Below are positions 53,058 through 61,255 of a stretch of DNA of 64,000 bases, one piece after another. This DNA is from Nostoc sp. LPT (lineage in GTDB: Bacteria; Cyanobacteriota; Cyanobacteriia; Cyanobacteriales; Nostocaceae), in assembly GCF_017115165.1 (NCBI RefSeq), contig NZ_JABXKF010000021.1, forward strand, positions 29,621 to 93,620. Reading direction: 5' to 3'. The notes beneath the pieces are model-generated. The model searched no databases. It saw only the letters and a list, made by a program, of their open reading frames with translations, and had not been told where the DNA came from. The first letter of the stretch is position 1. Every line of letters starts with the position of its first letter. The position numbers were made by a program, and so were the translations under genes.

Positions 53058-54788
53058 TTAGTAATGATTGCCAATTTTGCGGTGATGGGCGGCAGTAAGT
53101 GCATCTAGCTTGGCGACTCTTCCAGTTTGGACTGTGCTATAAATTACCCAATGATCTCCACAATCCATACGGCTAGTAATTTCACATTCCATGTAAGCTA
53201 GAGCTTCAGCTAAAACGGGCGATTCATTTTTAGCTGGATATGTTTTCACTCCAGCAAATCTATCTGCACCAGGAGCAAAACGCTTAATAAAGTGTTTCAT
53301 TAATCCTTGATATTTGCCTTCTTCTAAAACATTTAAAACAAAGCGATCGCCAACGTGCATCAAGGATTCAATTGCCCGATCTTTGGATACTGCGATCGCT
53401 ACTCCCAAAGGCTCAAGACTCGCTTGTGTCACCCAAGAAGCCAACATCGCACTCTGAATTTCTCCTTTTTTGGCGGTGATGATGTATAATCCTGTGCTAA
53501 TCCGCCCTAAAGCTTTTTCTAGCTCAGTATTGATAGATTTAATTTGTTTTATGGTGCGATCGCGGGTCAGCCATTGACCCATATCTATCCCCGCTTCATC
53601 ACAAAGTTGTTCCGTTGCTTGAGTAGGAACTTCCTTAACTAAAATAGGAGGAAAGGCTTCAGTTAATCCCAGTTCTTGAAACTTATTACGTAAAGGATAA
53701 ACAGGTTCATCTTCTCCCCCTCCCGATTCTAATAAACCAATTGCCTGCTTCTTGTGAATAGCAGCTAAAATTGTACTTAAAGCAGCTTGAATCATCACCG
53801 AAGATTGGGGTGGCATTGCAATTACTAAACCAGAAGCTTGTGCAACTAATTCTCGAACCTCTTGAGGCTCGGCACTATTGAGGTCTACTAATTCTACTGC
53901 CACGCCTGTTTTCGCGCATCCATGCGCTATGGTACGGACTAAATGCTCGCTATGCCCGTAATCTTCAACATAAAATAGAGCCACTAATGTCTCTGTTTTT
54001 GCTTGTTCTGAACTCCAGTTTTGATAGCGTCCGAGCCATTCCGAGATATAGTGTTGTAATAAAGGCCCATGTCCCGTAGCAACTGTTCCTATTTCTAACT
54101 TTTCAATCCGCTTTAAAGCTGCTAAGACAGATCGGGCATTGGGGCCCATGAGACAATCATAGTAATAGTGAAAATCTTCTTCTATTGAAGTAATATTTTC
54201 ATCATAAGTGTGGTCATCACAGTAGTGCATCCCAAACACATCGCAAGTGTAGAGAGTGCAAGTTTTGTGGTCATAAGTCAAGATTGTGTCAGGCCAGTGT
54301 AAGTTAGGTGCAGAGATAAATTCTAATTCGTGTCCGTTGCCTAAATCTAATCGCTGTCCACTTTTCACCTGCATTGATTTAAAAGGCTGGTGAACCATAT
54401 TTTCTAAAAATTGAATAGCTACCTTTGCACCAACAACAGTAATGGAGGGAGCTAATTCCAAAATATTTTTTACTAATCCACTGTGGTCTGGTTCCGTGTG
54501 GCTGATAATTAAGTAATCTATTTTAGCCGGATCAATTAATCCCGCCACTACGTCAAGATATAATTCCTCAAACTTGCGGTGAGATGTGTCAACTAAAGCT
54601 ACTTTTTCTCCTTGAATTAAAAAAGAATTATAAGTTGTACCATTCCGTAAACCAAACTCGATATCAAAACGTTCTCTATCCCAGTCGAGACAACGTATAG
54701 CAATCGTTTGAGGAGCAATTTCAACAGTTTCAATTGTCAAACGTCCAGGATTGGAAATAACTTGAGTAAGCTGTGTGAGTGCAACCAT
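53058..54788 (-). CDS. flv4: Flavodiiron protein, Flv4 type (canonical diiron site)
   Basis: The 576-residue protein keeps the diiron ligands SHTEPDHSG, the following His in NLHWPDT, the Asp in CDVFGMHY and the His in TGHGP, marking class A. A flavodoxin domain (VALFYVEDYGHSEHL) and a C-terminal flavin reductase domain (STGLYIITAKKGEIQSA) follow. With Flv2 it forms a heterodimeric photosystem II electron sink protecting cells at low CO2. It heads the operon; a GGAG site precedes the ATG. The upstream spacer to the divergent gene is 220 bases and should hold the promoter. Confidence 0.9.
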   Translation of the reverse strand: MVALTQLTQVISNPGRLTIETVEIAPQTIAIRCLDWDRERFDIEFGLRNGTTYNSFLIQGEKVALVDTSHRKFEELYLDVVAGLIDPAKIDYLIISHTEPDHSGLVKNILELAPSITVVGAKVAIQFLENMVHQPFKSMQVKSGQRLDLGNGHELEFISAPNLHWPDTILTYDHKTCTLYTCDVFGMHYCDDHTYDENITSIEEDFHYYYDCLMGPNARSVLAALKRIEKLEIGTVATGHGPLLQHYISEWLGRYQNWSSEQAKTETLVALFYVEDYGHSEHLVRTIAHGCAKTGVAVELVDLNSAEPQEVRELVAQASGLVIAMPPQSSVMIQAALSTILAAIHKKQAIGLLESGGGEDEPVYPLRNKFQELGLTEAFPPILVKEVPTQATEQLCDEAGIDMGQWLTRDRTIKQIKSINTELEKALGRISTGLYIITAKKGEIQSAMLASWVTQASLEPLGVAIAVSKDRAIESLMHVGDRFVLNVLEEGKYQGLMKHFIKRFAPGADRFAGVKTYPAKNESPVLAEALAYMECEITSRMDCGDHWVIYSTVQTGRVAKLDALTAAHHRKIGNHY

Positions 54789-54981
54789 TTCTTTTCTCCA
54801 AAAAGAATATTATCTGGAGCGAGTGTTATGTTTCTTATATTTACTTAAAATAGTCAATTAGTAAAATGTCAATTTCTAAAGCTAACCATCAGAAAGTTTT
54901 ATTCGTCATTTAGCTTGATTTATCATTGAATTACTCAATGTTTATCATTATTTTTATCTTCAATAATGGATGTGAGAAAAT

Positions 54982-55006
54982 GTAAATACTAAGTTAGAAT
55001 GTTTAC
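54982..55006. promoter_or_regulatory. GTAAA(N)15TTTAC inverted repeat in a divergent promoter
   Basis: GTAAATACTAAG faces TTAGAATGTTTAC as an imperfect 25-bp dyad directly upstream of the desulfhydrase-like start. It could be an operator for one or both divergent genes. No known regulator motif was matched. Confidence 0.25.
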
Positions 55007-55008
55007 GC

Positions 55009-55968
55009 ATGTCGTTAACCTTTCTTCGTCCTCCTATACAACAAATCAACAGCGAAATCTCCTGTCACGCAGGTGTCAATCTGTATGTGCTGCGCCTCGA
55101 TCTCATGCACCCGTGGGTTAACGGCAACAAGTGGTTTAAGCTGAAATACAATCTTTTGGAGGCCAAAGAGAAAAATTTTACAACGCTGCTAACCTTTGGC
55201 GGCGCTTATTCTAATCACATCTATGCAACTGCGGCGGCTGGTAATCTTTTTGGTTTTCGCACCATCGGGGTAATTCGTGGGGAGGAGAGGCTACCATTAA
55301 ACCCAACGCTGAGTTTTGCTGTACAACAGGGTATGCAGCTTGTGTATCTGAACCGCGAGATGTATCGACAGCGCAATACACCAGCACTACAGGAATATCT
55401 GCGACAACGTTTCGGCGAAGTGTTTATCATTCCCGAAGGTGGGAGTAATTTAAATGGTGTGCGCGGCTGTACAGAGATAATTGGTAATGCGATGCCTACG
55501 GCTGGCTACGCCTACGCATTCGATCGTATCTGCGTAGCCTGCGGTACAGCTACCACACTAGCAGGTATTGTGCTTTCGTTGCATGAAGGACAAAGAGTGA
55601 TCGCTTTTCCCGTATTGAAAAATGGCGCATTTCTTGCACAAGAAATTGAAACTTTGTTGACAAATTACCTCGCCTCTGGTTTACCCGCACCATATAGCTC
55701 TCCCGCTTCCTGGGAATTGGTATGTGATTACCACTTTGGCGGCTATGCAAAGGTGAAGAACGAGTTGCTACTGTTCAGCCAGCAGTTCACACAGGAACAT
55801 GGCGTACCCCTTGATTACGTATATACCGCTAAAATGTTTTACGGAGTGATGGATTTACTAAAACAGGGATTTTTTTGTAGAGGCGACTCCTTGTTGCTGG
55901 TACATACAGGCGGCTTACAAGGCAACGTTGGTATGGAGAAAAGTTTGCAGAGATTTTCTAAAATTTGA
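55009..55968 (+). CDS. D-cysteine desulfhydrase / ACC deaminase-like PLP enzyme
   Basis: The 319-residue enzyme has the PLP lysine region NGNKWFKLKYNLLEAKEK and the following LTFGGAYSNHIYATAAAG. It also has EGGSNLNGVRGCTEI, ACGTATTLAGIVLS and a C-terminal LLVHTGGLQGNVG. The family cleaves D-cysteine or 1-aminocyclopropane-1-carboxylate. Residues AMPTAGYAYA near position 164 are encoded by a dispersed repeat and look like an insertion relative to relatives. No ribosome binding site precedes the ATG; the messenger may be leaderless. It is divergent from flv4. Confidence 0.87.
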   Translation: MSLTFLRPPIQQINSEISCHAGVNLYVLRLDLMHPWVNGNKWFKLKYNLLEAKEKNFTTLLTFGGAYSNHIYATAAAGNLFGFRTIGVIRGEERLPLNPTLSFAVQQGMQLVYLNREMYRQRNTPALQEYLRQRFGEVFIIPEGGSNLNGVRGCTEIIGNAMPTAGYAYAFDRICVACGTATTLAGIVLSLHEGQRVIAFPVLKNGAFLAQEIETLLTNYLASGLPAPYSSPASWELVCDYHFGGYAKVKNELLLFSQQFTQEHGVPLDYVYTAKMFYGVMDLLKQGFFCRGDSLLLVHTGGLQGNVGMEKSLQRFSKI

Positions 55969-56076
55969 GTTGCCACTTAATTAAATATCAGTTAGCTTTG
56001 TATGGAATTTTACTGAAATCAGTTAAATTCAGACGCCAATCTTGATATTTACTCAAAGTTAGGTAAGGTTAATTCT

Positions 56077-57864
56077 ATGTTTACATCTACTGAACGTATT
56101 AAACCGGATGCTCAGAGTATTCCTCTCTATTTGGAAAGTCTTCTCTCACACAAGTATCAAATTCCAACTTTTCAAAGAGATGTTGTTTGGGAGAAAGAGA
56201 ATGTTAAAAAACTTTGGGATAGTATTTATAAATTTTACCCTTTAGGAAGTATTCTAATTTGGAAAACTAATACCAAGTTAGAAAGTCATAGGGAAATAGG
56301 TGGTATAAAATTTGCTGATAATTTTTACTCTAATGAGTATCAGTACATTTTAGATGGACAACAAAGAACAACTTCTCTCTTAACATCAATCTATGGGGGT
56401 AAGATTGCTAATAACGAAAATTTTGATCCAACACTATATATAGATTTGACTATTGAACTTACTGATGCGACTGATGACACAAGCTATGCAAAAAGGTTTT
56501 TGTTTTGGGACGAAATAGATGATAGAGATGGTCAACTAAAAGCAAATATTGGAAAAAAACAACGTTATCAAGATAAACTAATTGTCAGCTTAATAGATAT
56601 AATTAAAAACCGTGGGGAAATAGAAAGAAATATTTATGTAAGAGTTAATGGAGAATTCGATCATCCTTATATGCAACAATTTAGGAGAATTAGGGAAGTT
56701 TTGGCTAATTACAAAATTTCCTTTATTGAGTTAAGAGGTATTGAAGTTGCAGAAGTTTGTCAAATATTTGAGCGGATTAATCAAGCTGGCAAACCCTTGG
56801 ATATCTTTGATATTGTAGTTGCTAAGACTTTTCGTTCCGAAAATAAGACAAATAATATCTCTGGGTTCTATCTTCGGGAATTATTTGATAAATTTAAAAA
56901 AACTATTTATAGTACTAGTAGTCAATATGCCAGTATTGATAATTGGACATTGCTCCAAATGCTAGCTGTAGTAGTAAAATCTGAATTTCCCGAAGCTGGG
57001 ATACAAAATATTACTGATATGTATCTTAATAAGCTAAAAACAGACCATATTGAAGCTGTATGGTCTGATTTTAAAATAGCTGTTGCTAAAACTTTTGATT
57101 TCTTTGATAATATTTTGCATATAAAGGGTGGAAGATTAATTCCTTACCGATATTTCTACCTGACTATAACCGCATATTTTTATCGTAATCATAAACCAGA
57201 TTATAGTTTTTTAGATAAGTATTTTTGGTATTATAGTTTTCATAATGCAGACTTACTAACAAACACTACTCACCTCTGGGAACATATATACTTTGTTAAT
57301 CAACAAAAGGCTAATAGTATTTACTCATTCAATCAATTTGATATTGATAACAATTCTTTAAGAAAATCTTTCTACAGTTATAGAGGTCGGTTATCCAGAG
57401 CAATACTATCACTTTATGCAAACCACAAGCCGCAAGATTGGGCAAAACCTCATAGAGATATTTTGTCTGATGTTTATTATCTGCTAACAGATAAGCCTAA
57501 CTTGCACCACATATTTCCAGTTAACTTTATTAAGCAGAGCGGTATTGCTAGCCAAATAGAATCTGACAGCTTGATGAATATTGCCTATCTGTCTCAAATA
57601 ACTAATTTGAAAATTAGCGATAAAAATCCATTACATTATCTCAAAGAGTATGACGATCCTGGTTTAGAGGCAGTGCTACGCTCTCATCTTATACCTACGA
57701 TTATTCTTGAATGGTCAAGAGACAATGCACTTCCAGAAAATGCCCTAACCATTTTTATTGAAGAAAGGGTAAACCTCTTAGTAGAGGCTTTAAAGCTGAA
57801 GTTAGACGGGATTGAATTTAATGTTTTTGATATGGGTAATCGCATAGAGAATATCCATTTATAG
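56077..57864 (+). CDS. DUF262 and HNH-type (GmrSD-like) protein
   Basis: The 595-residue protein has an N-terminal DUF262 ParB-like domain with IPTFQRDVVW (about residue 29) and YILDGQQRTTSLL (about residue 90). Its C-terminal part contains LHHIFPVNF (about residue 475), matching the DUF1524/HNH nuclease core. This is the GmrS plus GmrD domain order of type IV modified-DNA restriction enzymes. Such proteins often act in phage defence; there is no other clear defence gene beside it. A TAAGG site precedes the ATG. It is convergent with iscS. Confidence 0.85.
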   Translation: MFTSTERIKPDAQSIPLYLESLLSHKYQIPTFQRDVVWEKENVKKLWDSIYKFYPLGSILIWKTNTKLESHREIGGIKFADNFYSNEYQYILDGQQRTTSLLTSIYGGKIANNENFDPTLYIDLTIELTDATDDTSYAKRFLFWDEIDDRDGQLKANIGKKQRYQDKLIVSLIDIIKNRGEIERNIYVRVNGEFDHPYMQQFRRIREVLANYKISFIELRGIEVAEVCQIFERINQAGKPLDIFDIVVAKTFRSENKTNNISGFYLRELFDKFKKTIYSTSSQYASIDNWTLLQMLAVVVKSEFPEAGIQNITDMYLNKLKTDHIEAVWSDFKIAVAKTFDFFDNILHIKGGRLIPYRYFYLTITAYFYRNHKPDYSFLDKYFWYYSFHNADLLTNTTHLWEHIYFVNQQKANSIYSFNQFDIDNNSLRKSFYSYRGRLSRAILSLYANHKPQDWAKPHRDILSDVYYLLTDKPNLHHIFPVNFIKQSGIASQIESDSLMNIAYLSQITNLKISDKNPLHYLKEYDDPGLEAVLRSHLIPTIILEWSRDNALPENALTIFIEERVNLLVEALKLKLDGIEFNVFDMGNRIENIHL

Positions 57865-57906
57865 AAAAGCGATTGTCCACAAAAGAGACATTGCTGGTTT
57901 TCATGC

Positions 57907-59064
57907 TTACCGTTTATTTTGTAAACTTTGAATGGTAGCGATCGCGTGTTTTGCCACAATATCAATTTCCTCTTCTGTAGTAAACCGTCCAATACCAAAC
58001 CGCACCGAGGCATAAGCTAGCTTTTCTGAATGTCCCAATGCTGTGAGAACATGGGAAGGTGCAGTAGTTGCCGACGAGCAAGCAGATCCAGAAGAAACTG
58101 CCATTACTGGCTGTAATCCTAGCAAAAGTGCGGCTCCATCCACTCCCTCAACACTGATATTCAAGTTTCCCGCCAATCGCTGTTGAGGATGTCCGTTAAG
58201 ATGAATTCCTTCAACTTGCGAAAGCTGTTTCCACAATCTTTGTCTTAATTGGGTGAGGCGTTGGGTTTCTGTCGCTTGTTCAGCCAAAGCGATTTCTACA
58301 GCTTTGCCAAAACCGACAATTTGCGGTGTATACAATGTACCAGAACGCATCCCCCGTTCATGTCCGCCGCCATGCTGCTGAGGAGCTAGTTGTACTCTGG
58401 GGTTGCGCCTGCGGACGTACAGCGCTCCAATACCTTTGGGCCCATATACTTTATGTGCTGTGAGCGACATCAAGTCAATTTTCATCGCTTGCACATCCAA
58501 GGGAATTTTACCAATAGCTTGGGCAGCATCGGTGTGGAATAGGATTTGGTGTTCATGGCACATTTCTCCAATTTCTGCCAAAGGCTGTAACACGCCAATT
58601 TCGTTATTTGCAGCCATCACCGATACCAAAATTGTCTCAGCACGGAAAGCGTTTTTTAACTCAGTTAAATCAATCAATCCATCTTTTTGGACAGGGAGAA
58701 TAGTAATTTCAAAACCGAGACTTTTTAAATAATTACAAGGATCGATTACTGCACTATGTTCAGTGGCAATAGTAATAATATGCTGACCTTTTTTAAAATA
58801 AGCTTCCGCAACACCTTTTATAGCTAAATTATTTGCTTCTGTTGCACCACTCGTAAACACAATTTCTTCTGGTGTGGCGTTGATTGCTGCTGCTAAAATT
58901 TCTCGCGTTTGCTTCACAGCAGCTTCTGCTTCCCAACCATAAACATGACTAATACTTGCTGGGTTGCCAAATTTTTCTGTGAAGTAGGGGAGCATTGCTG
59001 CTAGTACCCGTTCATCTACGGCTGTAGTAGCGTGACAATCAAGGTATATAGGACGAATATACAT
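57907..59064 (-). CDS. Cysteine desulfurase, IscS/NifS type
   Basis: The 385-residue PLP enzyme releases sulfur from cysteine for Fe-S clusters and other thio-cofactors. It has YLDCHATTAVD, the cofactor lysine in SLTAHKVYGPKGIGAL, and the catalytic Cys loop SSGSACSSATTAPSHV. Its start lies five bases after the stop of the 59070-59696 nuclease-fold gene, so the two are probably co-transcribed. It looks like the housekeeping cyanobacterial enzyme rather than a specialised DndA, but the context leaves that open. Confidence 0.93.
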   Translation of the reverse strand: MYIRPIYLDCHATTAVDERVLAAMLPYFTEKFGNPASISHVYGWEAEAAVKQTREILAAAINATPEEIVFTSGATEANNLAIKGVAEAYFKKGQHIITIATEHSAVIDPCNYLKSLGFEITILPVQKDGLIDLTELKNAFRAETILVSVMAANNEIGVLQPLAEIGEMCHEHQILFHTDAAQAIGKIPLDVQAMKIDLMSLTAHKVYGPKGIGALYVRRRNPRVQLAPQQHGGGHERGMRSGTLYTPQIVGFGKAVEIALAEQATETQRLTQLRQRLWKQLSQVEGIHLNGHPQQRLAGNLNISVEGVDGAALLLGLQPVMAVSSGSACSSATTAPSHVLTALGHSEKLAYASVRFGIGRFTTEEEIDIVAKHAIATIQSLQNKR

Positions 59065-59069
59065 AATTA

Positions 59070-59696
59070 TTAACTTAAACTTTGACTCAAATTTTTTAAT
59101 ACACTTAGAACCTGATACAGTTCATTTTTTCTCCTCAACAGCGTAAATTCATCAGACAATGAATACTTTGGTATATTTTGTTTAGTCAGTTTTACAAAAA
59201 TGAAATGGCTACCATTTGTTACTAATCCAAAAGTAGGTTTGTCTTGACTAGGATTAGCAAGCATATAAACAAGTGCTTGAGGTATGGCTTCTAAAAGAGA
59301 AAAGCTAGACCTTTTAGATTCAATTACTAACAACCAGAATTGTTCTTGAATAACTAAAATATCAATTCTACCTCTAATAATTTCTCCTTCATCTTCCGCA
59401 GAAATTTCTATTGATTGTTCGCCTCTCATATAAAAAGGCTCATCATAAAATCCAGCTAAATTGAGTAAAGGAGATAAAACTACTAATTTCACCGTTTCTT
59501 CTGACAAAGGGGGACGCTTGACTAAACGGAGAAAATGAAGTTTTACTCTGTCTAAATCTTGCTTTTCTAAATCTGTAATTTCCGGTAAATTTTCAAACCA
59601 TTCTGTGAAAAATGCCTCATCTTTGGCTAGCTGTAGACTAAATTTTTCCTCCAAATAGGCAAGCCCGACATTTTGTGCTTGGATAAATTGAACCAT
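59070..59696 (-). CDS. PD-(D/E)XK restriction-like small protein, copy 2
   Basis: The 208-residue protein has GRIDILVIQEQFWLLVIESK, which gives the D...E-x-K core of a PD-(D/E)XK nuclease, as in the HsdR N-terminal domain. Other shared blocks are LVVLSPLLNLAGFY, LEAIPQALVYMLANP and FTLLRRKNELYQVL. It is a clear paralogue of 59890-60546. No methyltransferase or helicase is nearby, so full restriction activity is doubtful. It overlaps an operon with iscS. Confidence 0.78.
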   Translation of the reverse strand: MVQFIQAQNVGLAYLEEKFSLQLAKDEAFFTEWFENLPEITDLEKQDLDRVKLHFLRLVKRPPLSEETVKLVVLSPLLNLAGFYDEPFYMRGEQSIEISAEDEGEIIRGRIDILVIQEQFWLLVIESKRSSFSLLEAIPQALVYMLANPSQDKPTFGLVTNGSHFIFVKLTKQNIPKYSLSDEFTLLRRKNELYQVLSVLKNLSQSLS

Positions 59697-59754
59697 AATT
59701 CATTTAAAAGATGCAATATAACTATTATGACACTGTTACAGTATTAACCTATTG

Positions 59755-59864
59755 GTCTGTCAAGATAATTTTAAGGGTTTGTAGTAAGCACTTTAGTGCC
59801 TAGTAAATAAGGACTGAAATCCTTACTACTAAATTGCTTATTCATCAATTTGAACTTGACACAC
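59755..59864. repeat. Inverted-repeat element related to that at 5361
   Basis: GTCTGTCAAG at 59755 faces CTTGACACAC at 59855 (one mismatch). The interior holds GTAGTAAGCACTTTAGTGCC and a second ATAAGGACTGAAATCCTTA hairpin. It separates the two paralogous nuclease-fold genes. Confidence 0.55.
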
Positions 59865-59889
59865 CACTAGATAGAAAGAGCAAAGATAA

Positions 59890-60546
59890 TTAATTTAAAA
59901 TTTGACCTATTTTTTTTAGTATATTCAAAACTTTATATAATTCATTATCGCGTCTATATAAAGTGAATTTATCAGATAAAGCATACATTGGTTTATCTCG
60001 TTTTATCAACTTGATAAATTGGAAATCTTCTCCATTCATTACTAAGGAATATGCAGGATGCTCAGGCTGAGGATTTGCCAACATATAAGTCAAAGCTTGA
60101 GGAATCGCCTTTGCCAAGGAAAAACTAGATCTCTTAGATTCAATTATCAGTAACCATAGCTGCTCTTGGAGAACCAAGACATCAATTTTACCTTTAATGA
60201 TTTCTTTACTTTGTTCGGTGTTTAATTCATTATCAATGATAACTTGTTCGCTAATCTCTATACTTTCTTCTGTAGCGATATAAAAAGGAGGACGATAAAA
60301 ACCAGCTAAATCTAGCAATGGAGATAATACTACCAATTTTACTGCTTCTTCTAAAAGAGGAGCATTTTCAAAGACGTTGAAATAGTTATTTTTAACTCTG
60401 TCTAAATATTGCTTTTCTAATTCAGACATTTCAGGGATGTAGTCAAACCACTCTGTAAAAAATTGCTCATCTTCAGATTTATAGAGAGCAAATTTTTTCT
60501 TTAAGTAGGCAAGAGTAACATTTTGGGCTTGGATGACTTGAATCAT
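59890..60546 (-). CDS. PD-(D/E)XK restriction-like small protein, copy 1
   Basis: The 218-residue protein shares the layout of its neighbour: MIQVIQAQNVTLAYLKKKF, LVVLSPLLDLAGFYRPPFY, GKIDVLVLQEQLWLLIIESK (D...E-x-K), AIPQALTYMLANP and FTLYRRDNELYKVL. It has about ten extra residues after the SIEISEQ segment. The pair arose by tandem duplication. A nuclease fold is likely; the target is unknown. Confidence 0.78.
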   Translation of the reverse strand: MIQVIQAQNVTLAYLKKKFALYKSEDEQFFTEWFDYIPEMSELEKQYLDRVKNNYFNVFENAPLLEEAVKLVVLSPLLDLAGFYRPPFYIATEESIEISEQVIIDNELNTEQSKEIIKGKIDVLVLQEQLWLLIIESKRSSFSLAKAIPQALTYMLANPQPEHPAYSLVMNGEDFQFIKLIKRDKPMYALSDKFTLYRRDNELYKVLNILKKIGQILN

Positions 60547-60620
60547 GTTTATTTAAACTTGCAAAAAGTTTAATTTTTGATTTCATTTATCACGCTAGCA
60601 GTTTCTAGCATCCAGTTGCG

Positions 60621-61100
60621 TTAAGTGGTTGCTAATTCCTGCAATTTAGTTAAAACTGCCTGAGCATGACCTTTTGTTTTTACATTAGGCCAAGCATAGA
60701 CAATAATTTTATCAGGTGAAATTAAAAAGGTTGAGCGAACAACACCCATATATTCTTTACCCATAAATTTTTTCAATTGCCAAGCGCCGTAGGCTTCGAT
60801 CAAAATATGTTCTGGGTCACTTAAAAGGGTGATTGACAAGTTATATTTGCTAATAAATTTACAATGAGATTTACCCAAATCTGGACTTACGCCTAAGATT
60901 TTCGCTCCTAGTGTGCTGAAGTCTTGATACAATTCGGTGAAATCTTTCGCTTCGGTGGTACAACCGGGTGTGTCATCTTTGGGGTAGAAGTAGAGGACAA
61001 CCCACTGACTGCTGAAGTCGTCAAGAGTGACTGCATTGCCATTTTGGTCAGAGGTGGAGAAATCTGGCGCTGGTTGTCCAACTTGGGGAATGTTGCTCAT
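60621..61100 (-). CDS. Peroxiredoxin, PrxQ/BCP type
   Basis: The 159-residue thiol peroxidase starts at ATG 61100 (MSNIPQVGQPAPDFSTSDQNG). The longer frame adds a TTGYAYAISHTS stretch derived from a dispersed repeat. The active-site motif is YPKDDTPGCTTEAKDF, with a peroxidatic Cys; a second Cys five residues away, as in PrxQ, is replaced by Glu-Ala, and the later Cys in GKSHCKF may serve instead. It reduces peroxides using thioredoxin. It stands alone. Confidence 0.88.
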   Translation of the reverse strand: MSNIPQVGQPAPDFSTSDQNGNAVTLDDFSSQWVVLYFYPKDDTPGCTTEAKDFTELYQDFSTLGAKILGVSPDLGKSHCKFISKYNLSITLLSDPEHILIEAYGAWQLKKFMGKEYMGVVRSTFLISPDKIIVYAWPNVKTKGHAQAVLTKLQELATT

Positions 61101-61255
61101 GATGGAGGTGTGAGAGATTGCGTAGGCGTAGCCCGTTGTAGACATCGCTTTAAAATTGTACATAGATTGAGCGATCATTCTTATTCACAAGTGTCACAAA
61201 TTTATCAATATAATCCTGATTTACCTAAAGTTCGGACTGTTTTCTTGCTTCTAAA

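Noticed and set aside
56077..60546. Phosphorothioate (Dnd-like) modification system
   Set aside because: Only a cysteine desulfurase is present; no dndB, dndC, dndD or dndE-like gene was seen, and the desulfurase resembles the housekeeping type.
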